From JBEKUY01 sp049514555 (GTDB lineage Bacteria; Acidobacteriota; Terriglobia; Acidiferrales; UBA7541), in contig JBEKUY010000001.1 of the NCBI GenBank assembly GCA_049514555.1, positions 124,001 through 188,000 of the forward strand: a DNA stretch of 64,000 nt, written 5' to 3'. This document shows, one piece after another, positions 8,189-17,149 of the stretch. A program made the position numbers and the translations under genes. The stretch's first letter is position 1. Every line of letters begins with the position of its first letter. Below the pieces are notes generated by a model that searched no databases, was not told where the DNA came from, and saw only the letters and a list, made by a program, of their open reading frames with translations.

Positions 8189-9559
8189 ATGCTTGAAAAA
8201 GAGACACTCGCAATCCTGACGAAGGCTGTGGAACGCCTGGAGGCAGGCTTTGCCGGTCTGCCGCCAATGAATGCCGAGGCGCCGCAACGCGAGCGAATTG
8301 CAGAGGTCTTGCAGGAGGCGGCGGAACGCCTGCACGACAATTTCCCGTACTTCCATCCGCTCTATGCCGGGCAGATGCTGAAGCCGCCACACCCGGTTGC
8401 GCGCCTGGCCTATGCGCTGGCGATGTGGATCAATCCCAACAATCACGCGCTCGATGGAGGCCGGGCCAGCTCCGCGATGGAAAAAGAAGCGGTGGCCGAG
8501 ATCGCCGCAATGTTCGGATGGAAGAGTTTTCTGGGACATCTGTGCGGCGGCGGCACCATGGCCAACCTCGAGGCCTTGTGGGTGGCCCGCGAAACGCATC
8601 CCGCCAAGGCCGTCGTAGCGTCCACGCAGGCGCATTACACGCACAAGCGCATCAGCAAGGTGCTGAAACTGGATTTCGACGAGGTGGCCTGCGACGAGCG
8701 CGGGCGCATGGACTTGCTTGCGCTCGAGCGGCAGCTGGAGCGGGGCGACGTAGGTACAGTCGTGGCGACAATGGGAACCACCGCTACGGGCGCAGTAGAT
8801 CCGCTGGACGAAATCCTCGAGCTGCGGCAGAAGCACGGGTTTCGCGTGCACGCGGACGCCGCGTACGGTGGATACTTCGTGCTGGCCGACAATCTGGGCG
8901 AATCGGCGCGCAAGGCGTTCGCACGGTTGGCCGAAACCGATTCAATCGTGGTGGACCCGCACAAGCACGGCTTGCAGCCCTACGGTTGCGGCTGCATCCT
9001 GTTTCGCGATGCGAGCGTGGGACGGTTTTACAAGCACGATTCGCCCTACACCTACTTCAGCTCGGCGGAGCTGCACTTGGGAGAAATCAGCCTGGAGTGC
9101 TCGCGCCCGGGTGCCTCGGCGGTGGCGCTTTGGGCGACGCAGAGGCTCATGCCCCTGGTGAGAAATGGCGAATTCGCAAAAGGGCTCGAAAAGGGAAGAG
9201 GGGCGGCGCTCGCGCTGTACGGCAAACTAAAGGCCAGCGGAAACTGGCTCACCGCGTTCGAGCCGGAACTGGACATTGTGGTGTTTGCGCCGCGCACCGC
9301 GGCCGCATCAGGGCACGCCGTCAACACACGAGAGATTTCGCAAGCTTCGCGGAGAGTCTTCGGCGCGGCAGCGAAAGGCGGCCTGCACCTAGCTCTGGCG
9401 GAGCTTCCAGTGAACTTCTTCCCCGATACAGCGAGGAGCATCGGTCGGAACGCCGAGACGATGACTTGCCTCCGTTCGGTGCTGATGAAGCCGGAGCACG
9501 CCGAGTGGATGGAGCGCATCTGGGCGATTCTCTCTGAGGTCGCAAAGACGGAAATCTAG
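8189..9559 (+). CDS. PLP-dependent group II decarboxylase
   Basis: A 456-residue pyridoxal-phosphate enzyme of the group II (glutamate/tyrosine/aspartate) decarboxylase family. The Schiff-base lysine is K259 in DPHKHGLQPYGC; the cofactor-binding segment GHLCGGGTMANLEALW and the HADAAYGGYF motif (Asp contacting the pyridine nitrogen) are present. The amino acid substrate cannot be read from sequence; bacterial relatives include tyrosine and aspartate decarboxylases. The start is ATG at 8189; an upstream ATG at 8084 would add 35 residues unlike the family. It lies 133 bases after hpnJ on the same strand and 39 bases before the next gene, so it may share their transcript. Confidence 0.88.
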   Translation: MLEKETLAILTKAVERLEAGFAGLPPMNAEAPQRERIAEVLQEAAERLHDNFPYFHPLYAGQMLKPPHPVARLAYALAMWINPNNHALDGGRASSAMEKEAVAEIAAMFGWKSFLGHLCGGGTMANLEALWVARETHPAKAVVASTQAHYTHKRISKVLKLDFDEVACDERGRMDLLALERQLERGDVGTVVATMGTTATGAVDPLDEILELRQKHGFRVHADAAYGGYFVLADNLGESARKAFARLAETDSIVVDPHKHGLQPYGCGCILFRDASVGRFYKHDSPYTYFSSAELHLGEISLECSRPGASAVALWATQRLMPLVRNGEFAKGLEKGRGAALALYGKLKASGNWLTAFEPELDIVVFAPRTAAASGHAVNTREISQASRRVFGAAAKGGLHLALAELPVNFFPDTARSIGRNAETMTCLRSVLMKPEHAEWMERIWAILSEVAKTEI

Positions 9560-9598
9560 CCACAGGAACCGCGCAGGGAGAAGGAAGCAAAAACTTAG

Positions 9599-11092
9599 AT
9601 GGAAATCGCCGAAGAACGCATCGGACAAGAGTTGACGGGGACAAAGACATCCCGGAGGCGCTGGCTGCTTGTGCTGGCGATTTCGGTGTTGCTCCTTGTG
9701 CCGTGCGTTTGGCAGCGGCGGATTGAGGCGGGCGACCTGGGCAGCCACGTGTACAACGCTTGGCTGGCGCAGCAGATTGCCCGCGGGAAGGCTCCGGGAT
9801 TGTACCTGACGAGGCAGTGGCACAACGTGCTGTTTGACGTGGCCCTCATGCGGGCAGGCACGCTCCTGAGCTGGGCGGCCGCTGAGAAGGTCGTGGTCGG
9901 CGCGGCGGTGCTGATCTTCTTCTGGGGCGCGTTTGCGTTTGTGAGCGTCACGGCGAAGCGCCAGCCCTGGGAGTTGGCGCCCGCCCTGGCAATGCTGGCC
10001 TACGGCTGGACGTTTCAGGCGGGCTTCCTCAACTTCTACATCTCGTTGGGACTTGCATTTCTGAGTATCGCGTTTCTCTGGCGTGGACGAAGCTGGAGGC
10101 GCGTCGTGGGCGCGGCACTCCTGCCCCTAGTCTGGCTGGCTCATCCACTGGGAATTTTATGGTTGGTGGCAGCGCTGGCCTACGTCAGGCTTCGTGAACG
10201 GATTCCGGGGTGGTATCGGCTCATTCTCCCCGCGAGCGCCGTGTCCCTGCTCGCTCTGGCCCGCTGGGAAATCGTGCGCCACTTCCACTACGATGCCGAT
10301 TGGGTGGAAGCACCATTTTACCTATTCAACGGTGCGGACCAGTTAGTCCTCTATGGGAAGCGGTATGGCGTGCTGGCAGCGGTCGTGTTCTTCTTCTGCG
10401 TTGCCGTTTTCCTCTACGAAGCCATACGGCGGCTAAAGAAAGAGGACTGGACCATCCTTACCCTGCCACTTGAGATGTACGTCGTTGCGATTTGTGCCGC
10501 AGGATTCCTGCCTCAGAACCTTACAACTCCGCTATATCCATCCCCCATGGGGCTGCTGGTCTCACGCATGACGACGATTTCGGCGGTCTTGGGGTTGTGC
10601 GTGCTCGCGTGCGCGCGGCCCAGGAAGTGGGCCCTGGCGGGCCTGGCCGCGTTCGCTGCGGTGTTCTTCGTCTTCCTCTACCAGGATACGGCGGCGCTCA
10701 ACCGGCTCGAAACCCAGGCGCGGCAGCTCGTGAGCGGCCTGCCACCGGGGCTGCGGGTTCTCGCGACGATCGAGGCCCCAGAGGAATCGCGCCTGCCGTT
10801 CATCAATCACACCGTTGACCGGGCTTGCATCGAGCGGTGCTTCAGCTACGGCAATTACGAGCCGGCCTCAAGACAGTTTCGCGTGCGCGTGCGGGAGGGC
10901 AGCCCGGCGGCAACCGCTTCGGCCGACGATGCGGAGGCCATGGCCAGCGGTGAATACGAGGTGCAGGAAGAAGACCTGCCAATGTTTCAGGTCTACCAGT
11001 GTGACAAAGGCGACCCTTACAGGCTGTGCATCCGTGAATTGGCGGCCGGGGAAGTGAACGGCCGCATCGGCCACGACTCGCCGGACGAGTGA
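9599..11092 (+). CDS. Polytopic membrane protein, GT-C glycosyltransferase-like
   Basis: A 497-residue membrane protein with roughly ten hydrophobic segments between residues 20 and 365 and a soluble C-terminal part of about 130 residues. After the first membrane segment there is an acidic loop, GDLGSHVYNAWLAQQ, resembling the first loop of GT-C glycosyltransferases that use lipid-linked sugars. That similarity is by eye only and no family is claimed. The C-terminal part has two neighbouring cysteines (ACIERCF) and a third in YQCDKGD. A GGGAGAAGG stretch precedes the ATG. It follows the decarboxylase by 39 bases, suggesting cotranscription with it and perhaps hpnJ. Confidence 0.7.
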   Translation: MEIAEERIGQELTGTKTSRRRWLLVLAISVLLLVPCVWQRRIEAGDLGSHVYNAWLAQQIARGKAPGLYLTRQWHNVLFDVALMRAGTLLSWAAAEKVVVGAAVLIFFWGAFAFVSVTAKRQPWELAPALAMLAYGWTFQAGFLNFYISLGLAFLSIAFLWRGRSWRRVVGAALLPLVWLAHPLGILWLVAALAYVRLRERIPGWYRLILPASAVSLLALARWEIVRHFHYDADWVEAPFYLFNGADQLVLYGKRYGVLAAVVFFFCVAVFLYEAIRRLKKEDWTILTLPLEMYVVAICAAGFLPQNLTTPLYPSPMGLLVSRMTTISAVLGLCVLACARPRKWALAGLAAFAAVFFVFLYQDTAALNRLETQARQLVSGLPPGLRVLATIEAPEESRLPFINHTVDRACIERCFSYGNYEPASRQFRVRVREGSPAATASADDAEAMASGEYEVQEEDLPMFQVYQCDKGDPYRLCIRELAAGEVNGRIGHDSPDE

Positions 11093-11107
11093 CCGCAGCC
11101 GTAGGAA

Positions 11108-12421
11108 TCAGCGGTAGGGATACAAAACGTAAAACAACAGGGAGAACCCGGCGAGCACCCACATCCCGGAACGGACCGCGCGGCCCTTGCCCGCCACGAC
11201 CTTGCAGAATGGATAGAGCAGGAAGCCGGCAGTCATGCCCACGCCGATATTGAAGGTGAAAGCCATCAGCGTAGCGGTCGCAAAAGCCGGAATGACTTCG
11301 GTGAGGTCCTTGAAATCAATCCGCGTGATGGGTTCCACCATCAGCACGCCAACCACGATGAGCGCGGGCCCGTAAGCTTGCGGGGGGATCGCCGTCACAA
11401 TCGGCGAGAAAAACAGCCCCAGGGCAAAGAGCAAGCCAGTCACGACCGCCGTCAAGCCCGTGCGCCCGCCTGCCTCGACCCCCGCGGCGGACTCGATGTA
11501 GGCGCCCGCTGTGGTCGTGCCCACTGCCGCAGAAAATGTGGTGGCCAGAGCGTCGGCCAGCATCGGCCGGCCGATCTGAGGCAGGCGTCCTTGCGCGTCG
11601 AGCAGACCAGCGCGCGCCGAAACCCCGATCAGCGTGCCCATCGTATCGACGAAGGCCATGATGAAGATCGTGAGCACCACCGCCAGAAAACCCACGCTCC
11701 ACAGTGCCGAAAAATCCAGGTGCCAGAAAATCGGTCCCAGACCGGGCGGCAAACTTACCCAGGCGTGCGGAGCTTTGGCCACGCCCGCCAAGAACGCCGC
11801 GATGGTGGCCGCCAAGATTCCCAAGAGGATCGCGCCGCGCACTCCCAGCGCCATCAACGTCACAATCACCAAGAAACCGAACAGCGCGATCAGTACCGGA
11901 GCGGACGCCAGATGCCCCACCCGCACCGGCGCTCCTTCTACGCCCACCGCGACGATGCCGGTCTCGTGCAGCCCAATGAAGGTCAAGAACAGCCCGATGC
12001 CCACGGCGAAGCTGTACCGCAGGCATCCCGGCACTGCCTCCACCAGCCACTGCCTCACATGGCCGATGGTCAGCAGGATGAACAAACACCCCGCCAAGAA
12101 CACTGCCGCCAACGCAGCCTGCCAGGGGTAACCCAACATCCGAACGACGGTGAAAGCGATGAAAGCGTTTTCGCCCATGTACGGCGCGATGGCGAATGGC
12201 CGCCGCGCGTACACTCCCATGATCAGCGTGCCAAAGACGGCAGTCAGGATGGTGGCCACCATGGAAGGCCCGGCCGGAATTCCCGCGGCCGAGAGGACCG
12301 CCGGATTCACCGCGATAATGTAGGCCATCGTCGCGAAGGTCGTGACGCCGCCGACGATCTCGCGGCGGAAGGTGGTACCGTGCGCGCCAAACTCGAAGTA
12401 GGTCCGAATGCGCTCCAGCAT
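11108..12421 (-). CDS. NCS2/AzgA-type purine permease
   Basis: A 437-residue permease of the AzgA-like branch of the nucleobase-cation symporter 2 family, which imports adenine, guanine and/or hypoxanthine with protons. Family marks include the N-terminal GVTTFATMAYIIAVNP segment, APYMGENAF, and SVGFLAVVLTIFIMAFVDTMGTL before the GTTTAGAYIESAAGVEAGGRTGLTA region. About twelve hydrophobic segments are seen. The start is ATG at 12421 (MLERIRTYFEFGAHGT), with AGGAGAG at a good distance; an upstream in-frame ATG at 12493 would add 24 unrelated residues. It converges with the preceding membrane-protein gene and is divergent from pdxR. Confidence 0.92.
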   Translation of the reverse strand: MLERIRTYFEFGAHGTTFRREIVGGVTTFATMAYIIAVNPAVLSAAGIPAGPSMVATILTAVFGTLIMGVYARRPFAIAPYMGENAFIAFTVVRMLGYPWQAALAAVFLAGCLFILLTIGHVRQWLVEAVPGCLRYSFAVGIGLFLTFIGLHETGIVAVGVEGAPVRVGHLASAPVLIALFGFLVIVTLMALGVRGAILLGILAATIAAFLAGVAKAPHAWVSLPPGLGPIFWHLDFSALWSVGFLAVVLTIFIMAFVDTMGTLIGVSARAGLLDAQGRLPQIGRPMLADALATTFSAAVGTTTAGAYIESAAGVEAGGRTGLTAVVTGLLFALGLFFSPIVTAIPPQAYGPALIVVGVLMVEPITRIDFKDLTEVIPAFATATLMAFTFNIGVGMTAGFLLYPFCKVVAGKGRAVRSGMWVLAGFSLLFYVLYPYR

Positions 12422-12686
12422 GAGCGGGGTCTCTCCTGGGCAAGCTGCCCCGATATGGCCGACAAAGATGCTACCGCTCCGAGAAAACTGCAAGCCAGAC
12501 TCGACGATGCGGCACCCTGGGCAAGGCGGCCGGCGGGAGACGGACTTCGGGCCCGGCCGCAGGCCCCCGGGCCGGGAAGGGAAGGGGGGGGCATCGGCGC
12601 CGCGAAGCGCGGAGCGGCCTTAGAGAGACAATATGGCTCTTGCAGTAGGCCATTCCTATGATAGATTGGCATCAGAGGATGGACCA

Positions 12687-14231
12687 ATGCTGCCACTACA
12701 ATTGCAGCCCGAGAGCCATGTTCCGCTCTACATCCAGTTGCGCGACCAACTGAAGGCCCTCGTCCATGGGGGCGACCTGCGCCCGGGTGACCGCATCCCC
12801 GCAAGCCGCGAACTTGCTTTGCAGCTCGGCGTGCACCGCACCACGGTGGCCAACGCCTACGCGGAACTCGAGTCCGAGGGACTGATCCAAGGGCACGTAG
12901 GGCGCGGCACGTTCATCAGAGGCAACGGCCACACGTTGAACTTCTCTCCCCCCGCTCCCCCGGGGCTGGGGACGCGCAGTGGCTTGCAGTGGCAGTCCCT
13001 TTTTGCAGACGAACGGGGAGACGACGCTCTCAGCCGGTTGATGGCCGGCGAGGACGATCACGTGCTCTCCTTTGTCATGGCCCGCCCGGCGGAAAAGTTC
13101 TTTCCGGTTGAAGATTTTTGCGTCTGTGTGAACGCAGCTCTGCGGAGAGAGAGCAGTGCGATTCTCCAGTTTGGGCCGTCCGATGGCTACCCGCCGTTCA
13201 AGGCGGCGCTTCTGGAACTGCTTCGCAGGGATGGCATCGCGGCCAAGGATGAGAATCTCCTTGTGACCAGTGGCTGTCAGCAGGCGCTCGATCTGCTCCG
13301 TAAGGTGTTTCTGCGCCCAGGCGATGCGGTGATTCTCGAGAACCCCGCCTATCCGGGGGCCATCGCCAGTTTCGGCGGTGCGCGCGTGCGCTGCTTGGGC
13401 GTGCCGGTGAAAACGCATACCGAACCCGGGGGAACCCTGGGTCTTGACCTTGAAGAGACCGAGGCAACCCTGGCGACCAACCGCGTCAAACTTATTGTGC
13501 TGACACCCGATTTTCACAATCCGACCGGGACGTCCATGCCGCTAGCCTCGCGGCGCAAGCTGCTCGAACTAGCGAGCCGCTATCAGGTGCCGGTTGTCGA
13601 AGACCATATCTACGCGCGCCTGGAGCTAGGCGGCGAGCCCCTTCCGTCACTCAAGCAGCTCGACCGCGACAACTTGGTGATCCAGATAGACAGTTTTTCC
13701 AAAGTGGCGTTCCCGGGACTGCGTGTGGGATGGATTGTGGCCGCTGCACCGGTGATCGAGCGTCTGCGGTTCATGAAGCAAACGAGCGACCTGCACACGG
13801 ACCAACTCGCTCAAGCTGCCCTGGCCGAGTTCCTGCGCCGGGGGATGTTGACCCGTCACCTGGCCCACATGCGCAAGGTATACGCCTCACGGTTGGCAGC
13901 GATGCACGAAGCTCTGCAAAAATATATGCCGGAGGGTGTGCGCTGGACGCGCCCGGATGGCGGGATGTGCCTGTGGCTGGAGCTACCGCCGGGGTTCGAT
14001 GCCAGCGAGTTCCTCATCCATCTCCGCGAGCGCGGGGTGCTGTTCGCACCTGGGCGGCACTTCTACGTGCAGAATCCCCAGCCCAATACCTTGCGGCTGG
14101 CGTTTCCCTGGCTTGATGAAAAGCACATCGTCAAAGGCATCGCCACCTTCGCGGCATTGCTGCGAGAGGAAATGCGCAAGCGGGGGCGTGGCGCGAGGAA
14201 GAGCGAGCACGCCAACGTCGCTTTCGTTTGA
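12687..14231 (+). CDS. pdxR: MocR/GntR-family regulator, probable PdxR
   Basis: A 514-residue MocR-type regulator. Residues 1-75 are a GntR winged helix (LYIQLRDQLKALVHGG, ELALQLGVHRTTVANAY) and residues from about 125 onward are a fold-type I aminotransferase-like domain with the PLP lysine in QIDSFSKVAFPGLRVGW. PdxR proteins activate pdxST in response to PLP. Here pdxS begins 63 bases downstream on the same strand, followed by pdxT, which makes the PdxR role likely; known pdxR genes are more often divergent. The start ATG at 12687 has AGAGGA seven bases upstream. It shares a 265-base divergent spacer with the purine permease gene. Confidence 0.85.
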   Translation: MLPLQLQPESHVPLYIQLRDQLKALVHGGDLRPGDRIPASRELALQLGVHRTTVANAYAELESEGLIQGHVGRGTFIRGNGHTLNFSPPAPPGLGTRSGLQWQSLFADERGDDALSRLMAGEDDHVLSFVMARPAEKFFPVEDFCVCVNAALRRESSAILQFGPSDGYPPFKAALLELLRRDGIAAKDENLLVTSGCQQALDLLRKVFLRPGDAVILENPAYPGAIASFGGARVRCLGVPVKTHTEPGGTLGLDLEETEATLATNRVKLIVLTPDFHNPTGTSMPLASRRKLLELASRYQVPVVEDHIYARLELGGEPLPSLKQLDRDNLVIQIDSFSKVAFPGLRVGWIVAAAPVIERLRFMKQTSDLHTDQLAQAALAEFLRRGMLTRHLAHMRKVYASRLAAMHEALQKYMPEGVRWTRPDGGMCLWLELPPGFDASEFLIHLRERGVLFAPGRHFYVQNPQPNTLRLAFPWLDEKHIVKGIATFAALLREEMRKRGRGARKSEHANVAFV

Positions 14232-14294
14232 AGAGAGAATCATTCAGCAAGACATGCGATTCTGAGTTTTGGAATGTAATCAGGGGAGAGGAAC

Positions 14295-15191
14295 ATGGAT
14301 CCGAATAAAGCGAACGGAAATGAATGGCGTGTGAAAGTGGGGCTGGCCGAGATGCTCAAAGGCGGCGTCATCATGGATGTGACCACCGCCGCGCAGGCTA
14401 AGATCGCCGAGCAGGCCGGGGCGTGCGCCGTCATGGCCCTCGAGCGCGTGCCAGCCGATATCCGCAAGGAAGGCGGCGTGGCCCGCATGGCGTCGGTGAA
14501 AATCATCCGCGAAATCATGGACGCGGTCAGCATTCCGGTGATGGCCAAGGTGCGCATCGGCCACTTCACCGAGGCGGAGGTGCTGCAAGCCCTGGAAGTG
14601 GACTTCATCGACGAGAGCGAGGTGCTCACGCCCGCCGACGAGGAGCATCACATCTGGAAGCACGATTTTCGCGTGCCCTTCGTGTGTGGTGCGCGCAACT
14701 TGGGAGAGGCGTTGCGCCGAATCGCGGAAGGCGCGGCCATGATCCGCACCAAGGGCGAAGCCGGCTCGGGAAACGTGGTGGAGGCGGTGCGGCACATGCG
14801 TGCGATCGTCGGCCACATCCGCAAGCTGACAACCCTCGGCGACGACGAGATGGTCCGCGAGTCCAAGGAATTGGGCGCCCCGCTCGAACTCGTGCGGCAA
14901 GTGGCCAAGGCCGGGAAGCTGCCGGTGCCGAATTTCTCCGCGGGCGGTATCGCCACGCCCGCCGACGCGGCCCTGGTGCGGAAGCTCGGAGCGGAAGCCG
15001 TGTTTGTGGGGTCGGGTATTTTCAAGTCGAGCGACCCGGAGAAAAGGGCCAAGGCCATCGTCAAGGCCACCACACACTTTGAGGATCCGAAAGTCGTTCT
15101 GGAGGCCCACGAGGAACTGGGCGAAGCCATGAAGGGCATTGACGTGCGTCAGTTGGAGGAGAAGGACCTGCTGCAGACGCGCGGTTGGTAG
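14295..15191 (+). CDS. pdxS: Pyridoxal 5'-phosphate synthase subunit PdxS
   Basis: A 298-residue PdxS/PDX1 lyase subunit that makes PLP from ribose 5-phosphate, glyceraldehyde 3-phosphate and ammonia delivered by PdxT. The sequence matches the family throughout: KVGLAEMLKGGVIMDV at the start with its conserved Lys and Asp, MALERVPADIRKEGGVARM, the second catalytic lysine in VMAKVRIGH, and the phosphate-binding GEAGSGNVVEAVRH and VFVGSGIFKS. ATG at 14295 is preceded by GGGGAGAGG. It forms an operon with pdxT (13 bases downstream) and probably pdxR upstream. Confidence 0.97.
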   Translation: MDPNKANGNEWRVKVGLAEMLKGGVIMDVTTAAQAKIAEQAGACAVMALERVPADIRKEGGVARMASVKIIREIMDAVSIPVMAKVRIGHFTEAEVLQALEVDFIDESEVLTPADEEHHIWKHDFRVPFVCGARNLGEALRRIAEGAAMIRTKGEAGSGNVVEAVRHMRAIVGHIRKLTTLGDDEMVRESKELGAPLELVRQVAKAGKLPVPNFSAGGIATPADAALVRKLGAEAVFVGSGIFKSSDPEKRAKAIVKATTHFEDPKVVLEAHEELGEAMKGIDVRQLEEKDLLQTRGW

Positions 15192-15203
15192 TGCGGGTGA
15201 CCT

Positions 15204-15800
15204 ATGAACGTCGGGATTCTGGCGGTGCAGGGCGACTATGAGGCGCATGGATCTGCGCTCGCGCGCATCGGCGTCGAGTACAAGCTGGTGCGCACGGCGG
15301 TCGATCTCGACGGCTGTGATGCGTTGATTCTTCCGGGTGGAGAGAGTACGACGCAATTGCAGTTTCTCGAGGAAGACGGTTTGCTCGTCGGGATTCGGAC
15401 GTTTGCAGCCCGCGGCCGGGCCCTCTTCGGAACTTGCGCGGGTGCGATTCTCGTGGCGCGGGAAGTGAGGCATCCGGAGCAGGCCTCGCTCGGACTTGTG
15501 GACATGACCGTCCTCCGCAACGGCTACGGCCGGCAGATCGCCAGCGAGGTGGCGGAAGGCGCTTCCAAGCTGAAACCGGAGCCGCTCGAAATGGTGTTCA
15601 TCCGCGCGCCGGTCATCGAGCGCGTGGGCCGGGACGTGGAAGTGCTCGCGGAGTACGGAGGAAAACCGGTACTGGTGCGGCAGGGGCGCGTGCTCGCGGC
15701 CACATTTCACCCGGAGCTAACTGCTGATGCGACGGTGCATCGGTATTTCCTGGAGATGGCCAAGACCGGCGAGCAGAGCGCAGCCGCTGCCGGGGAATAG
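15204..15800 (+). CDS. pdxT: PLP synthase glutaminase subunit PdxT
   Basis: A 198-residue class I glutaminase that supplies ammonia to PdxS. The start MNVGILAVQGDYEAH, the LPGGEST loop, the nucleophile cysteine in LFGTCAGAI and the catalytic His-Glu in ATFHPEL are all visible. It lies 13 bases after pdxS, so the two are translated from one message and form the PdxS12-PdxT12 complex in the cytoplasm. The length is usual for the family. Confidence 0.96.
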   Translation: MNVGILAVQGDYEAHGSALARIGVEYKLVRTAVDLDGCDALILPGGESTTQLQFLEEDGLLVGIRTFAARGRALFGTCAGAILVAREVRHPEQASLGLVDMTVLRNGYGRQIASEVAEGASKLKPEPLEMVFIRAPVIERVGRDVEVLAEYGGKPVLVRQGRVLAATFHPELTADATVHRYFLEMAKTGEQSAAAAGE

Positions 15801-15826
15801 ACGCGCTCCGCTATTGAAAGATCCCC

Positions 15827-16276
15827 ATGGCACAATTTCCGGATAAAAGGCAAGAAGGGGCGCCCGTCAAGGTGCTCTTCGTGTGTCTGGGAAACTCGTG
15901 CCGGAGCCCGATGGCGGAAGCGATCGCGCGGCGCCAAGCCGCCGATGTGATTGAGGCTTCGAGCGCAGGCCTCACGCCGCTCGGCCGTGTGGCTGCGCTC
16001 GCCAAGCAAACGCTCGCGTCGAATGGCTATCAGGGGGAGAATCTCGAATCCAAGCCGATGATGCCGTCGCTTTGGGAAGCGGCTGAACTCATCATCAACA
16101 TGACCGGCCGCCCGCGCGAGTCGCTCTTTCGCGATTGGCACAAGGTGGAAGACTGGGACGTGGAAGATCCCTATGGCACTGACCCTGAGCTTTATCAGAG
16201 AATCCTCGAGGACATTGAAGGAAGGGTGAGGGAGTTGGCGGAAAGGTTGAGACGAAACGGAAGTAAAGGGAGTTGA
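15827..16276 (+). CDS. Low-molecular-weight protein-tyrosine phosphatase-like protein
   Basis: A 149-residue protein of the LMW phosphatase/arsenate reductase superfamily. The P-loop C-x5-R-S is at C20-R26 (VCLGNSCRSP), and the general-acid aspartate lies in the EDPYGTD loop near residue 115. The N-terminal ten residues before KVLFVC are extra. Tyrosine phosphatase and thioredoxin-type arsenate reductase share this fold; the arsenate enzyme needs two further cysteines near residues 80-90, and none are seen there, which favours phosphatase. It follows pdxT by 26 bases and may be cotranscribed. Confidence 0.85.
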   Translation: MAQFPDKRQEGAPVKVLFVCLGNSCRSPMAEAIARRQAADVIEASSAGLTPLGRVAALAKQTLASNGYQGENLESKPMMPSLWEAAELIINMTGRPRESLFRDWHKVEDWDVEDPYGTDPELYQRILEDIEGRVRELAERLRRNGSKGS

Positions 16277-16325
16277 GGGTACGGCCGAAGACCAGTCGCG
16301 CGGGGGGAGGCAACAAGGAGGGGGA

Positions 16326-16991
16326 TTGACGCGGGAGAAGACCAGCGTATCGCAGGAAGACTATCTGAAGGCCATCTGGGAGATGGAGCAGGAAGACCGG
16401 ACGCCGATCAGCGCGCGACTGGCGGAGGAGTTGCAGGTGACGCCTCCGGCGGTAACTGCGGCGCTCAAGCGCATGACCCGCGATGAGTACCTGCGCGTCG
16501 AGCGCGACGGACGAATTTCGCTGACCCCGAAGGGCCGGCGCGTCGCGGAGCGGCTGGCGCTGCGGCACCAGTTGGCGGAAAAGCTTCTCACGGAAGTGAT
16601 CGGACTGTCGTGGGTCAAGGCGCACGACCAGGCGGAGCGGCTCGAACACGCCATCTCGCCCGAAGTGGAATCGCTGCTGGTCAAGCGGTTTGGCCGGAAC
16701 GCGCGGTGCCCGCACGGACTGCCGCTCAAGGGAGGACTCGCCGAGCTGCGGCGGGCCGGCGCAGTGGCGCTGACCGAGCTCGCTCCTGGGGAGCACGCGG
16801 AAATTCTCTGCGTGTACGAGAAGGACCCGAAGTTCCTCGAGTTTCTCGACGGCCTGAGCCTGCGGCCGGGCGTGCGCGTGCTCGTCCATCGGAGAGAGTA
16901 CGACGAAACCATGACCCTCTCCGCGGCGCACCGCAGAATTCACCTCGGCAGGCCGGCGACCAGCCGCATCTGGGTCCGCCGCGCGGGATAG
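16326..16991 (+). CDS. DtxR/MntR-family metal-dependent regulator with FeoA domain
   Basis: A 221-residue regulator. Residues 5-70 are a winged helix of the DtxR family (EDYLKAIWEMEQ, SARLAEELQVTPPAVTAALKRM), residues 70-140 form the metal-binding dimerisation domain (AERLEHAISPEVE), and residues 145-215 resemble an SH3-like FeoA domain. Such proteins repress iron or manganese uptake genes when loaded with metal. The start is TTG at 16326, preceded by a strong AAGGAGGGGG site. No metal transporter lies next to it, so its targets are elsewhere. CPHGLPLKGG near residue 130 is also seen in long DtxR proteins. Confidence 0.9.
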   Translation: MTREKTSVSQEDYLKAIWEMEQEDRTPISARLAEELQVTPPAVTAALKRMTRDEYLRVERDGRISLTPKGRRVAERLALRHQLAEKLLTEVIGLSWVKAHDQAERLEHAISPEVESLLVKRFGRNARCPHGLPLKGGLAELRRAGAVALTELAPGEHAEILCVYEKDPKFLEFLDGLSLRPGVRVLVHRREYDETMTLSAAHRRIHLGRPATSRIWVRRAG

Positions 16992-16998
16992 TAGGCGC

Positions 16999-17100
16999 AT
17001 GCCCCTAAGCGCGGTGAGGTTCGACTGGACGTCGGCAAAGGGATACCGGCTGACGCTACGAGGGCTGGAGAAAAGGCCGGCGCACGGGCATTGGGTGTAG
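16999..17100 (+). CDS. Possible 33-residue protein or gene remnant
   Basis: An open frame of 33 codons between the DtxR-like regulator and the radical SAM gene, starting MPLSAVRFDWTSAKGY. Most of its third codon positions are G or C, as in neighbouring genes, which suggests it is or was coding. No ribosome-binding site is evident. It could be a small protein, the remnant of a longer gene, or chance. I do not recognise it. Confidence 0.25.
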   Translation: MPLSAVRFDWTSAKGYRLTLRGLEKRPAHGHWV

Positions 17101-17149
17101 GATTGATCCGGGAAGGGAATCGGCGGGGAAAGGGCCGGGAGGATCGAGG

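Noticed and set aside
12657..12662. TATGAT as a -10 box for pdxR
   Set aside because: No acceptable -35 sequence lies 16-18 bases upstream; TTGCAG is only 11 bases away.
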